Below, one piece after another: positions 7,119 to 16,248 of a stretch of DNA of 22,931 nt (within the stretch, counting starts at the first letter, position 1; every line of letters begins with the position of its first letter). The stretch covers positions 1-22,931 of the forward strand of contig CAZMGD010000064.1 of NCBI GenBank assembly GCA_964565705.1. Direction: 5' to 3'. The stretch comes from CAZMGD01 sp964565705 (lineage in GTDB: Bacteria > Actinomycetota > Acidimicrobiia > Acidimicrobiales > Ilumatobacteraceae). Both the position numbers and the translations under genes were made by a program. The notes under the pieces are model-generated. The model worked only from the letters and a program-made list of their open reading frames with translations. It did no database searches and was not told the DNA's origin.

Positions 7119-7880
7119 TCAGCGCGAGCGGATGCGGGCCTGGATGGCGGCGAGACGCTCGGCGAACCACGGTTGCTGCGTGCTCCACAGCTGGGGGACG
7201 AGCTCGGCGTCGACGGCTGCGGCGTGGTCGCCGACATCGGCCATCGCCGCGATCGTCCGCTTGGCGCTGATCGCCAGCTCACGCGGCGCTGCGGCCGCCT
7301 TCGCCGCGAACGCGTGCACGGTCGCGGCCAACTCGTCGTCGTCGACGCAGCGGTACACCAGCCCGACACGCTCGGCCTCGACCCCGTCGAGCACGTCACC
7401 GAACACGACCGCCGCCATCGCCGCCTGCGGACCGACGATGCGGCGCAGCATCCAGGTGTGGCCGCCGCCCGGGTGCAGCCCGAGCTCCAGGAAGCGGGTG
7501 TCGAAGCGGGCACGGCGGGCGGCGAAGCGCACGTCACAGCCGAGCGCCATGTTCATGCCGGCTCCGACGGCAGCGCCGTTCACGGCGGCGACCGTCGGGA
7601 GCGGGCTGCGGGCGACTCGCAGGAACCCTTCGTAGATGGCCGTCAGCGAGTCGCCGTCGGCCTCGGCGAGGTTGCCGAGGTTGGCCCCAGCACAGAACGC
7701 GGGCGGCGCGCCCGTGACGACGACCGCGCCGATGCCGTCGTCGGCCTCGATCTCGTCCATCGCCTCGACGATGGCGGTGACCATCGGCGCGGTGAGCGTG
7801 TTGCGCTCGGCCGCGTTGTTCAGTGTGATCGTGGCGACGCGGTCGGCAACGTCGACGAGCACCGGTGCAGAGGTGTCCAT
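7119..7880 (-). CDS. Enoyl-CoA hydratase/isomerase-family (crotonase) protein lacking the usual catalytic glutamates
   Basis: A 253-residue crotonase-fold protein. The oxyanion-hole segments are present: FCAGANLGNL and AVNGAAVGAGMNMALGCD. Aligned by eye with rat mitochondrial enoyl-CoA hydratase, the position of E144 is Asn (in GMNMALGCD) and that of E164 is Phe (in RFDTRFLELGLHPGGG). It is therefore unlikely to be an ordinary hydratase; isomerase, thioester hydrolase, decarboxylase-like or CoA-binding roles are open. The start is ATG 7880; an in-frame GTG eight codons upstream is possible. It is divergent from the Nudix gene with 41 bp between starts, and the large hairpin H1 follows its stop. 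Confidence 0.88.
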   Translation of the reverse strand: MDTSAPVLVDVADRVATITLNNAAERNTLTAPMVTAIVEAMDEIEADDGIGAVVVTGAPPAFCAGANLGNLAEADGDSLTAIYEGFLRVARSPLPTVAAVNGAAVGAGMNMALGCDVRFAARRARFDTRFLELGLHPGGGHTWMLRRIVGPQAAMAAVVFGDVLDGVEAERVGLVYRCVDDDELAATVHAFAAKAAAAPRELAISAKRTIAAMADVGDHAAAVDAELVPQLWSTQQPWFAERLAAIQARIRSR

Positions 7881-7909
7881 GCGCTGCGAGTCTCGCACCA
7901 CGCCGGTCC

Positions 7910-7915
7910 TACCAT
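7910..7915 (+). promoter_or_regulatory. -10 element TACCAT, probable leaderless start of the Nudix gene
   Basis: TACCAT fits the TANNNT -10 pattern and ends 6 nt before GTG 7922. There is no ribosome binding site before that GTG, so a leaderless transcript is the simplest reading. Confidence 0.45.
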
Positions 7916-7921
7916 GCGACG

Positions 7922-8623
7922 GTGAGCACTCCCCCAGAGCGGTTCGGCGATCGACTCGACGGCGACGCACCGACGGCAGACATCCCGCAGGCCCGACCAG
8001 CGGCCACGGTCATCCTCGCTCGTGACGCGCACCCCGGCATCGAGGTGCTGCTGCTCCTGCGCAGCGACGTCGGCGCGTTCGGTGGGATGTGGGTCTTCCC
8101 CGGCGGCCGGGTGGACGACGACGACGCCGGCGACGACGAGCTGTCCCGGGCGTGCTCGGCCGCGGTGCGCGAGACCGATGAGGAGGCCGGGGCGACGATC
8201 GACCCCACGACGCTGGTGGCGTGGAGCCACTGGACGCCACCGCCGATCGTCCCCAAGCGCTATGTGACGTGGTTCTTCGTCGCCCCCTGGCCCGGCGGCG
8301 AGGTGCGAGTCGACGACCACGAGGTGCTGCAACACCGGTGGATCCGACCGTCGGATGCGCTCGCCGAGGATCTGCGGATGGCGCCGCCCACCATCGTGTC
8401 GCTGTTCGAGCTGGCCGCGCTCGACCCGGGTTCGGTGGCCGATGTGCACCGCGACGGACCGCCGCCCGCCTATGTGACCGTGCCGGCCAAGGCGGCCGAC
8501 GGCACGCTCGTGATGTTGTGGGACGGCGACGCCGGCTACGCCACCGCCGACGCCGAGGCGGCCGGTGCCCGCCACCGCATGTACATGCCCAAGGGTGCGC
8601 CGCCACGCTTCGAACGAACCTGA
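7922..8623 (+). CDS. Nudix hydrolase, CoA-diphosphatase/NUDT19-like
   Basis: A 233-residue Nudix protein. The box is the extended type: FPGGRVDDDD near residues 59-68, an insertion, then RETDEEAG at 83-90, which supplies the metal-binding glutamates (RE-x2-EE-x-G). The lead-in FGGMWVFPGG resembles NUDT19/NUDT7-like enzymes that hydrolyse CoA or acyl-CoA diphosphate bonds. That substrate would suit a region with two crotonase proteins, but this is inference; a nucleoside diphosphate sugar is an alternative. The start GTG 7922 has TACCAT 6 nt upstream and no ribosome binding site, suggesting leaderless translation. The dispersed repeat and an assembly gap follow the stop. Confidence 0.87.
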   Translation: MSTPPERFGDRLDGDAPTADIPQARPAATVILARDAHPGIEVLLLLRSDVGAFGGMWVFPGGRVDDDDAGDDELSRACSAAVRETDEEAGATIDPTTLVAWSHWTPPPIVPKRYVTWFFVAPWPGGEVRVDDHEVLQHRWIRPSDALAEDLRMAPPTIVSLFELAALDPGSVADVHRDGPPPAYVTVPAKAADGTLVMLWDGDAGYATADAEAAGARHRMYMPKGAPPRFERT

Positions 8624-8646
8624 TGACGCTTCGCTGCCGCGCTGAT

Positions 8647-8689
8647 GGCTCGCTGCGCTCGCAGTCTGCGCCTGGGCCCGCCGCTGCGG
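8647..8689 (+). repeat. Dispersed stop-adjacent repeat, copy 2 (cut by gap)
   Basis: GGCTCGCTGCGCTCGC at 8647-8662, then after 5 nt GCGCCTGGGC at 8668-8677, the same two modules in the same order as copies 1 and 4. It lies 23 nt after the Nudix stop, in sense orientation, and runs into the N gap at 8690. Confidence 0.7.
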
Positions 8690-8789
8690 NNNNNNNNNNN
8701 NNNNNNNNNNNNNNNNNNNNNNNNNNNNNNNNNNNNNNNNNNNNNNNNNNNNNNNNNNNNNNNNNNNNNNNNNNNNNNNNNNNNNNNNN
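8690..8789. other. Assembly gap (100 N)
   Basis: A second run of exactly 100 Ns, directly abutting the dispersed repeat. It lies between genes, so no reading frame appears broken, but extra sequence or a small gene could be hidden. The remaining bases up to 8829 show no gene. Confidence 0.97.
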
Positions 8790-8829
8790 GGCGCGTCCAA
8801 GCGCCGCAACGACCGTCTGACGTTGCGGG

Positions 8830-8835
8830 TAGCGT
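8830..8835 (+). promoter_or_regulatory. -10 element TAGCGT, probable leaderless start
   Basis: TAGCGT ends 7 nt before ATG 8843, with no ribosome binding site between them; same layout as at 7910, 18834 and 19935. Confidence 0.45.
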
Positions 8836-8842
8836 CACCTCG

Positions 8843-9472
8843 ATGCTCGACCACGTCTTCACCGACGCCATCAGCGCGCTCCGCGACGCCTTCGAGAAGG
8901 CGTTCCTCGAGCGTCAGGCGTTCGAGGAGCACTTCCAGGTCGACGTCCTGCTCGGCGACATCACCTGGGAGACCAGCTACGGACTGCCCGGCGAGGGCCA
9001 GCCGCCGCGGGTCGTCGCCCACATCACGTTCGACTGGCCGACCTGGAGCCAGACTGCCTACCGGCGGTGGTACGTGGACGAGGTGCTGGAGGAGCAGCCG
9101 GCGATCGAGATGGAGATCGTCTTTCGCGTGCAACGGCTGGTCGGGCAGCCGTCGCCGGAGACGGTGCTCGCCGTGCTGCCGAACGCGAGCCCGCTGATCG
9201 GCGACGAGCGCCTCGAGCGCGCCGGCGCCACCGTCGAGATCGGCTACGAGGAGCGCGTGCACGACGACGACGGCGACCCCCCGCCGGAGTTCGCGGTCGA
9301 GATCACCTATGAGGGCCTGTACGAGCTGGCCGAGGAGACCCTCGCCGACGGGGCGAGCACGATCCTCGACGACCACTTCGGCGCGCTCGGCGGCTGGATC
9401 GCGTCGACGCTCGTGCGCCTCGGCGATCTCAAGCTGGCATACCTACCCGCCGACGACGAGTCCTCCGACTGA
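8843..9472 (+). CDS. Protein of unknown function, coupled to a crotonase gene
   Basis: A 209-residue soluble, acidic protein that I cannot assign to a family. It opens with a helical stretch (DAISALRDAFEKAFLERQAFEEHFQVDV), followed by many short segments that read as beta strands (VVAHITFDWPTW, IEMEIVFRVQRL, GATVEIGYEERV, FAVEITYEGLYEL), and ends in a helical region with GWIASTLVRLGDLKLAYLP. Conserved-looking Trp, Tyr and Glu residues cluster in DWPTWSQTAYRRWYVDE. There is no signal peptide or membrane span. The TGA overlaps the ATG of the crotonase gene by 1 nt, so the two are co-translated. A -10 TAGCGT lies 7 nt before ATG 8843. A role with the CoA-thioester enzyme is plausible but unproven. 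Confidence 0.75.
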   Translation: MLDHVFTDAISALRDAFEKAFLERQAFEEHFQVDVLLGDITWETSYGLPGEGQPPRVVAHITFDWPTWSQTAYRRWYVDEVLEEQPAIEMEIVFRVQRLVGQPSPETVLAVLPNASPLIGDERLERAGATVEIGYEERVHDDDGDPPPEFAVEITYEGLYELAEETLADGASTILDDHFGALGGWIASTLVRLGDLKLAYLPADDESSD

Positions 9473-10248
9473 TGGCCGACCCGGTCCTGCTCGACGTCGC
9501 CGAGCGGGTCGCGACGATCACGCTGAATCGACCGGAGGCCCGCAACGCGCTGTCGCGCGACGTGTTGCGGCTCCTGCCCCTGCTGCTCGCCGACGCCGAC
9601 GGGCGCGACGACGTCGATGTGCTGATCCTCACCGGCGCCGACCCGGCGTTCTGCGCCGGCCTCGACCTCAAGCAACTCGGTTCCACCGACGACGGTCTGA
9701 TGGGCAGCGGTGCCCGACCCGAGCCGAGCGCGGGGCGCGGCCCGTTCCCGCCGCTCACCAAGCCGCTGATCGGCGCGATCAACGGCGTCGCCGTGACCGG
9801 TGGGCTCGAGCTGGCGCTGAACTGCGACTTCCTGATCGCGTCCGAGCGGGCCCGCTTCGGCGACACGCACTCACGCGTCGGCGTCCAGCCCGGCTGGGGC
9901 CTGACCGTGCTGCTGCCCCAGGCGGTCGGCGTGCGCCGGGCCCGGGAGATGAGCTTCACCGGCAACTTCATCGCCGCCGACCAGGCGCTGGCGTGGGGGC
10001 TCGTCAACCACGTCGTGGCCCACGACGAACTGCTACCGACCGCCCACCGCATGGCGCTGGACATCGTCGGCAACGACCAGGCGGGTGTGCGCAACCTGCG
10101 GGAGACCTACGACCTGATCCACGGCGACGCCCAGGGGTGGGCGACCGAGGACGAACGCGCCCGTTCGTGGCAGACGGAACGCTTCGATCCGTCGGTCGTC
10201 GCCGCCCGCCGCGACGCCATCGCCGAGCGCGGACGCGCCCAGTCGTAG
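9472..10248 (+). CDS. Enoyl-CoA hydratase (EchA-like crotonase)
   Basis: A 258-residue crotonase-fold protein close in style to mycobacterial EchA enzymes. Oxyanion-hole segments are FCAGLDLKQLG and INGVAVTGGLELALNCD. The glutamate matching E144 of rat enoyl-CoA hydratase is present (GGLELAL). The E164 position is His in RFGDTHSRVGVQPGWGL, a pattern I associate with a mycobacterial EchA subgroup. It may hydrate enoyl-CoA with reduced or changed chemistry, or act as an isomerase. A Gly/Ser-rich insertion (DDGLMGSGARPEPSAGRG) follows the first oxyanion segment. Its ATG overlaps the stop of the unknown 209-residue protein by 1 nt. It belongs to fatty-acid or branched-chain degradation by family. 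Confidence 0.9.
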   Translation: MADPVLLDVAERVATITLNRPEARNALSRDVLRLLPLLLADADGRDDVDVLILTGADPAFCAGLDLKQLGSTDDGLMGSGARPEPSAGRGPFPPLTKPLIGAINGVAVTGGLELALNCDFLIASERARFGDTHSRVGVQPGWGLTVLLPQAVGVRRAREMSFTGNFIAADQALAWGLVNHVVAHDELLPTAHRMALDIVGNDQAGVRNLRETYDLIHGDAQGWATEDERARSWQTERFDPSVVAARRDAIAERGRAQS

Positions 10249-10290
10249 CCAAGACAGGCCCGAAGGGCGGCGCCGTGCCAGGCTGCGTCG

Positions 10291-11094
10291 GTGGTCGCTG
10301 ATCCCCCGCCCTTGCGCCAACGCCGGCCGCCGCCGCCGTTCCTGCCCTTGACGGTGCGCCGCACGGAGCGCATGAGCCCGCGCATGGTGCGCGTGACGTT
10401 GACCGGCGAAGGTCTCGCGTCGCTCGCGTCCGAGCACCCGGCAGCGAGCGTCAGGCTGCTGCTGCCACCGGACCCGCCCGACGCGACGCTGACGATGCCG
10501 ATCTGGGACGGCAACGTGTTTCTCCTACCCGACGGTCGACGGGCGACGATCCGCACCATCACACCCCGCCGCCTCGACGCCGACGCGGCCGAGCTGGAGC
10601 TGGAGATCGTCGACCACGGCCAGGGCCCGGCGTCGGAATGGGCGCGGACCGCGGTGGCCGGCCAGCCAGCTGCCGTGTCGGGCCCGGCGCGGGGCTACCC
10701 GATCCCCGAGGATGCCGAGCGTTTCCTCCTGGCCGGCGACGAGTCCGCGCTGCCGGCGATCGGCCAGTTGCTGGAGGCGCTGCCGCACGACCGCCCGGTC
10801 TCGGTCCACGTCGAGGTCGAGCACCCCGCTGCCGGGACAGAGTTGCCGCCGCACCCGACAGCGCAGGTCACGTGGCACGTTCGACCCTCCGCGAAGCCGC
10901 CCGGCGACACGCTCGTGGACGCGGTGCGCGCCGACCCCCTCACCGGCGCTACCAGGATCTGGGCGGCCGGCGAGGCCGCCGCGATGCAGCGGATCCGCCG
11001 CCACCTGTTCGACGAGCGGGCCGTCTCCCGCCCGCACACCTGGATCCGCGGCTACTGGAAGTCCGGCCGCGGGGGCGACCCCGACGACGACTGA
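10291..11094 (+). CDS. Siderophore-interacting protein (SIP), FAD-dependent ferric reductase type
   Basis: A 267-residue protein of the FAD_binding_9/SIP group, which reduce Fe(III)-siderophores in the cytoplasm to release iron. The flavin-binding strand carries RTITPRRLDADAAELELEIV, a variant of the family's R-T-Y-T/V-R motif with Ile for Tyr. It is followed by GPASEWARTAVAGQPAAVSGP. The C-terminal pyridine-nucleotide-like domain has FLLAGDESALPAI and ends with HTWIRGYWKSGR. The start GTG 10291 is the first in frame after the crotonase gene 42 bp upstream; no good ribosome binding site is seen, so the true start could be the ATG before SPRMVRVTL. No iron box is visible upstream, unlike the second SIP gene at 17536. 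It converges with the SGNH hydrolase gene across hairpin H2. Confidence 0.87.
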   Translation: MVADPPPLRQRRPPPPFLPLTVRRTERMSPRMVRVTLTGEGLASLASEHPAASVRLLLPPDPPDATLTMPIWDGNVFLLPDGRRATIRTITPRRLDADAAELELEIVDHGQGPASEWARTAVAGQPAAVSGPARGYPIPEDAERFLLAGDESALPAIGQLLEALPHDRPVSVHVEVEHPAAGTELPPHPTAQVTWHVRPSAKPPGDTLVDAVRADPLTGATRIWAAGEAAAMQRIRRHLFDERAVSRPHTWIRGYWKSGRGGDPDDD

Positions 11095-11106
11095 TGCCCA
11101 GCCGGG

Positions 11107-11164
11107 GGGTGTCAGAACCGGGTCGTCGTCCACCAGGCGGGTGAGCCGGTACGTTCTGACACCC
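11107..11164. terminator. Long intergenic hairpin H2 between convergent genes
   Basis: GGGTGTCAGAAC (11107-11118) and GTTCTGACACCC (11153-11164) form a perfect 12-bp stem with a 34-nt loop. It lies 12 nt after the SIP stop and between convergent genes, so it could serve both strands as a terminator. The right arm contains CTGACACCC, one base different from the CTGGCACCC of H1 and H3. Confidence 0.65.
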
Positions 11165-11189
11165 AGCCACCACACGTCACCGACGCTTC

Positions 11190-11205
11190 GCGAGCGCAGC
11201 GAGCC
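11190..11205 (-). repeat. Dispersed stop-adjacent repeat core, copy 3
   Basis: On the minus strand GGCTCGCTGCGCTCGC begins one base after the TAG (11209-11207) of the SGNH hydrolase gene. The second module seen in copies 1, 2 and 4 is absent; CGAAGCG follows instead. Confidence 0.7.
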
Positions 11206-11206
11206 G

Positions 11207-12166
11207 CTACAAGCTCGCGCCTCGGGCCCGCAGGTCGGCCTCGACGGCGGCGGCGATGTCGAGCGACAGGATCTCGGCGCCGGTCATGTTGAGGTGGAAG
11301 CCATCACCCTGGCGCACCGGCTTGATCATGCCGTCGCGGGGATCGACCACGTACTCGGCATAGCCCCCGTCACGCCCGGTGAAGCGCTGCCAGGTGTCGA
11401 TGTAGACGACCTTGCCGGGACGTGCCGCGGCCTGCTCCATCGTCACGGCCCGCAGGGGCTCGAGGCGGGCGGTGAAGTTGGGGTCGACGGCGTTGGGGAT
11501 GCCGACCCAGATCAGCGTGCGGCCGTCCTCGGTCAGCTGATCCATGACCGCGCCGACCCGCCTGCCGTACTCGGCCTTCCACTCCTCGGTCGTCGTGCCG
11601 CGGCTGCGCCCGTCGATCAGGATGTCCTGGGCGTCGTTGCCGCCGAAGGTGACCACGACGATCTGCGGGTCGACGTCCGGGATGGTCTGGCGCAGGTGCG
11701 CCGGCCAGTCGTAGAAGTCAGGGCGGGCAAGGCCGCTCGACACCTTGTAGTCGAGTGTGCTGTCGACAACGCCGGTGTCGTCGAGCTGCGACATCAACGA
11801 CGGCCCGAACGCGCCGGCGTCGGAGTCGCCGGCGATGTAGACCGTGGCCGGGTGCTCCGCCGACGGCACGTAGGTCTCGGGTGGGGTTGCCACAGTCGTC
11901 GTCGCCGCCTCGGTGGAGGCCGTGTTCGCGTCCGCGCCCTCGGACGGATCGGCCGGCGTCGCGTCGGACGTCGGCTGCGTCGTCGACGACCCGTCGGTGG
12001 CCGACGCATCGCCGCCGAAGGCAGAGCGCGCGGCCATCACCACTCCGGCGATCAGCAACGCGGCGACGCCGAGCACCATCAACCGGCGCAGCAGGTAGGT
12101 CTGCCGGCTGACTCGCCGCCGCGGCGCAGGTCGCGGCGATCGGGGGTCGCGGGTCGAACTCGCCAT
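11207..12166 (-). CDS. Membrane-anchored SGNH hydrolase, DUF459-like
   Basis: A 319-residue protein with a basic N-terminus (RPAPRRRVSRQTYLLRR), one membrane span (LMVLGVAALLIAGVVMAARSAF), a long Ser/Thr/Ala/Pro-rich linker, and a C-terminal SGNH-type esterase domain outside the membrane. The nucleophile block is VYIAGDSDAGAFGPSL, block III is TFGGNDAQ, and the catalytic Asp-x-x-His pair is in DGFHLNMTG. This fits the DUF459 group, thought to act on cell-envelope polymers such as acylated polysaccharides. The start is ATG 12166; no strong ribosome binding site precedes it, but TATCCT lies 9 nt upstream. It is divergent from the lipoprotein gene. The enzyme's substrate is not identifiable. Confidence 0.85.
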   Translation of the reverse strand: MASSTRDPRSPRPAPRRRVSRQTYLLRRLMVLGVAALLIAGVVMAARSAFGGDASATDGSSTTQPTSDATPADPSEGADANTASTEAATTTVATPPETYVPSAEHPATVYIAGDSDAGAFGPSLMSQLDDTGVVDSTLDYKVSSGLARPDFYDWPAHLRQTIPDVDPQIVVVTFGGNDAQDILIDGRSRGTTTEEWKAEYGRRVGAVMDQLTEDGRTLIWVGIPNAVDPNFTARLEPLRAVTMEQAAARPGKVVYIDTWQRFTGRDGGYAEYVVDPRDGMIKPVRQGDGFHLNMTGAEILSLDIAAAVEADLRARGASL

Positions 12167-12249
12167 GGTGTCCCGAGGATATTGGCCGCGCGTGCCGGCG
12201 CGACGGAATGCATGTTCCAGCGGAGACACCGCGAGGTCGTACCGCGCGG

Positions 12250-12255
12250 TAACGT
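12250..12255 (+). promoter_or_regulatory. Possible -10 element of the nucleoside-importer lipoprotein gene
   Basis: TAACGT fits TANNNT and would place transcription start near 12262, leaving a short leader with the strong AGGGGGAG ribosome binding site (12281-12288). No convincing -35 is seen. Confidence 0.3.
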
Positions 12256-12290
12256 GTGCGATCCCAACCAGCAACAACCAAGGGGGAGAC

Positions 12291-13424
12291 ATGCGTCGAG
12301 GACGCTTTCTCACAAGCGTTGCTGCCATCGCGGCACTCGGCCTCCTGGCCACGGCCTGTGGCAGCGACGATTCCGGCGACAGCAGCGACACGACGGCGGG
12401 CTCGACAGAGACCACCGCCGCGTCCACAGAGACCACCGCAGGATCCACGGAGACCACCGCCGGCGGCGAGGACATGAGCTGCACGCCGGTGGCCGACGTG
12501 GCCAAGGTCGGCATCGTGTACGACATCACCGGTCGCGGTGACAAGTCGTTCAACGACGCCGCGGCAGCCGGTCTCGACCAGGCGGCCGAGGCATGCGGCA
12601 TCGAGTTCGAGGAGTCGACCCCGACGGGCGACGGCGACCGCGCCCAGCGCGTCGACCTCCTGGCGCAGAACGGCGACGGTCTCGTGATCACCGTCGGCTT
12701 CCTGTTCGGCGACTCCCTCGGCGTCTCGGCGCCCGCGTACCCGGACACCAACTTCGCGATCATCGACTCGGTCGTCGACCAGCCGAACGTCGCCTCCCTG
12801 GTGTTCGCCGAGGAGCAGGGTTCGTTCCTGGTCGGCGCCGCGGCGGCGCTCAAGACCCAGAGCGATCACGTCGGGTTCATCGGCGGCGTGCAGACCGACC
12901 TGATCCTGAAGTTCGAGGCCGGCTTCACCGCAGGCGCCAAGGCCGTCAACCCCGACATCAGGGTCGACGTGGCGTACCTGACGCAGCCGCCGGACTTCAC
13001 CGGCTTCAACGCCCCGGACAAGGCCAAGGAGATCGCGGCCGGCATGTACGAGGCCGGCGCGGACGTCATCTACTCGGCCGCCGGCGGATCGGGCCTCGGA
13101 GCGTTCCAGGCCGCCGCGGAGGCCGGCGCACCCGGTGAGGTGTGGGCGATCGGTGTGGACAGCGACCAGTACAACCTGGTCGACGCCGCGCTGCAGCCCT
13201 ACATCCTGACCTCGATGCTGAAGCGCGTCGACGTCGCCGTGTTCGAGACCACGAGGGCCTACGCCGAGGGCAACTTCGCCCCCGGCGTGCAGACGTTCGA
13301 CCTCGCCGCCGACGGCGTGGGCTACAGCACCAGCGGAGGCTTCGTCGACGACATCGCGTCGCAGCTCGACGACTTCGCGGCGCAGATCATCTCCGGCGAG
13401 ATCACGGTGCCGACCGCACCCTGA
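12291..13424 (+). CDS. BMP-family substrate-binding lipoprotein (nucleoside ABC importer)
   Basis: A 377-residue BMP/PnrA-type binding protein that captures nucleosides outside the cell for the ABC importer encoded downstream. A lipoprotein signal peptide ends at LLATAC with the lipidated C23. A Ser/Thr/Glu linker of three 7-residue repeats (residues 38-58) tethers the binding domain. That domain begins AKVGIVYDITGRGDKSFNDAA, the usual family opening with the conserved D-x-S-F-N segment; later blocks are VGFIGGVQTDLILKFEAGF, ADVIYSAAGGSGLGAFQAA and WAIGVDSDQY. ATG 12291 follows AGGGGGAG. A strong hairpin 24 nt after the stop separates it from the ATPase gene, which may keep the binding protein in excess. 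Nucleoside rather than sugar specificity is supported by add and upp nearby. Confidence 0.93.
   Translation: MRRGRFLTSVAAIAALGLLATACGSDDSGDSSDTTAGSTETTAASTETTAGSTETTAGGEDMSCTPVADVAKVGIVYDITGRGDKSFNDAAAAGLDQAAEACGIEFEESTPTGDGDRAQRVDLLAQNGDGLVITVGFLFGDSLGVSAPAYPDTNFAIIDSVVDQPNVASLVFAEEQGSFLVGAAAALKTQSDHVGFIGGVQTDLILKFEAGFTAGAKAVNPDIRVDVAYLTQPPDFTGFNAPDKAKEIAAGMYEAGADVIYSAAGGSGLGAFQAAAEAGAPGEVWAIGVDSDQYNLVDAALQPYILTSMLKRVDVAVFETTRAYAEGNFAPGVQTFDLAADGVGYSTSGGFVDDIASQLDDFAAQIISGEITVPTAP
12402..12464 (+). repeat. 21-bp x3 in-frame tandem repeat in the lipoprotein linker
   Basis: Three consecutive 21-bp units (12402-12422, 12423-12443, 12444-12464) encode STETTAA, STETTAG, STETTAG. They differ at wobble and a few other bases. 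Such linkers can vary in length by slippage. Confidence 0.75.
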
Positions 13425-13447
13425 TCCGTTGAGGATCCTGTCCTGAG

Positions 13448-13479
13448 AGGGCCCGCCCGGCAGTCGCCGGGCGGGCCCT
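13448..13479 (+). terminator. Hairpin terminator/attenuator after the lipoprotein gene
   Basis: Perfect 14-bp stem AGGGCCCGCCCGGC/GCCGGGCGGGCCCT with loop AGTC, 24 nt after the stop. No U-tract follows. Partial read-through would lower ATPase and permease expression relative to the binding protein. Confidence 0.8.
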
Positions 13480-13535
13480 GCCGCGCCGGGCGCCAGACGC
13501 GCGTCGTGCCCTGGTCGATGGAGTAGAACATCGCA

Positions 13536-13555
13536 ATGATCAACGCGAGCGGGTC

Positions 13556-13559
<4 letters not shown>
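13536..13559 (+). CDS. Possible 7-codon leader peptide coupled to the ABC ATPase
   Basis: ATG 13536 opens a mini-frame coding MINASGS, and its TGA (13557-13559) overlaps the ATPase ATG (13556) as ATGA. TAGAAC, a weak -10, ends 6 nt before the mini-ATG. The ATPase start lacks a clear ribosome binding site, so coupling through this peptide is plausible. It may be chance. Confidence 0.3.
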
Positions 13560-15108
<1,549 letters not shown>

Positions 15109-15109
<1 letters not shown>

Positions 15110-16248
15110 TGTTGCGTCGAATCGGCCAGGCACTGCTCGCCCCCGCGGTCGCCGCGGTGGTCGCGATCATCGTCTCCTCGATCGCGCTGTGGATCAGCGG
15201 CAACAACCCGCTCGAGGCCTTCCAGGAGATGTGGAAGATCGTCGACAGCACCCAGAGCCTGGTGATCATCATCAACCAGGCGGTGCCGTACTACGTCGCC
15301 GGCGTCGCCGTCGCGATCGGGTTCAAGATGAACCTCTTCAACATCGGCGCCGACGGCCAGTACCGCCTGGCGACGCTGTTCGCGGCGTGGGTCGGCGCCA
15401 GCATCTCCCTACCCGCGCCGCTGCACGTGTTCGTCATCGTCGTCGTCGCGATGACCGTGGGTTCTGCCTGGGCGGCGATCGCCGGTGCGCTCAAGGTCAC
15501 CCGCGGCGTCAACGAGGTGATCTCGACGATCATGCTCAACTACATCGCCACCGGCCTCGGTGCGTTCCTGCTGATCAGCTACTTCCAGAACAAGTCGGAG
15601 AGCGCGAGCCTGATCACGTCCACTGAGCCGCTGCCCCCGTCCGCGCTGCTCCCCCACCTCGACCGGCTCTTCGAGCTGTTCGGCTTCCACTTCGGCGGGG
15701 GCGTGCACCTCTACGGGTTCTTGCCCTTCGCCATCGCCCTCGGGATCTTCTACTACGTGCTGCTGTTCCGCAGCCGGTTCGGCTTCGAGCTGCGCATCAG
15801 CGGCACGAATGCCACCGCGGCGCGCAGTGCCGGCGTGAACCCGAAGTCGATGGTCATGAAGACGATCATGCTGTCGGGAGCGTTCAGCGGCCTGATCGGC
15901 CTGAGCGCGCTGCTCGCCGATCCGCAGTTCGGCCACAAGTACGGCGACGGGTTCCCGAACTCGCTCGGCTTCACCGGCTTGGCCCTCGCCCTGCTCGGCC
16001 GCAACCACCCGGTCGGCATCGCCGCCGCGGCGTTCGTGTGGGCGGCGATCGGCCGTGCCACCCAGCCGCTCGGCGGCCTCGGCATCCCGCAGGAGATCGG
16101 CGTGATCCTCCAGGGCTCGTTCCTGCTCGCGGCGGTGATCGCGTTCGAGGTGGTCAAGCGCCGCAACGAGCGAGCGGCGGCCGAGGCGGCATCGAGGAGC
16201 ACGCACGCTCCACCTGAGATGCCGACGATGGCGGGAGAACCGGCGTGA
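15109..16248 (+). CDS. ABC transporter permease 1 (BPD_transp_2, nucleoside type)
   Basis: A 379-residue multi-span inner-membrane protein. Hydrophobic segments are clear, for example ALLAPAVAAVVAIIVSSIAL near the N-terminus, VFVIVVVAMTVGSAWAAIAG, LLPFAIALGIFYYVLLF and a C-terminal LQGSFLLAAVIAFEVV. The loop GFELRISGTNATAARSAGVN, with its small-residue and Ala-rich pattern, is the region that contacts the ATPase in BPD_transp_2 permeases. The first periplasmic part has NPLEAFQEMW, typical of the BMP-linked YufP-like permease. It pairs with the second permease to form the channel. ATG 15109 shares one base with the ATPase stop, and its own stop overlaps the next GTG by 4 nt, so stoichiometric translation is expected. 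Confidence 0.93.

Noticed and set aside
7820..9376. A 518-codon minus-strand frame across the second gap
   Set aside because: It is antisense to the Nudix and 209-residue genes, bridges the Ns, and shows no family motif. High GC leaves many long antisense frames open.
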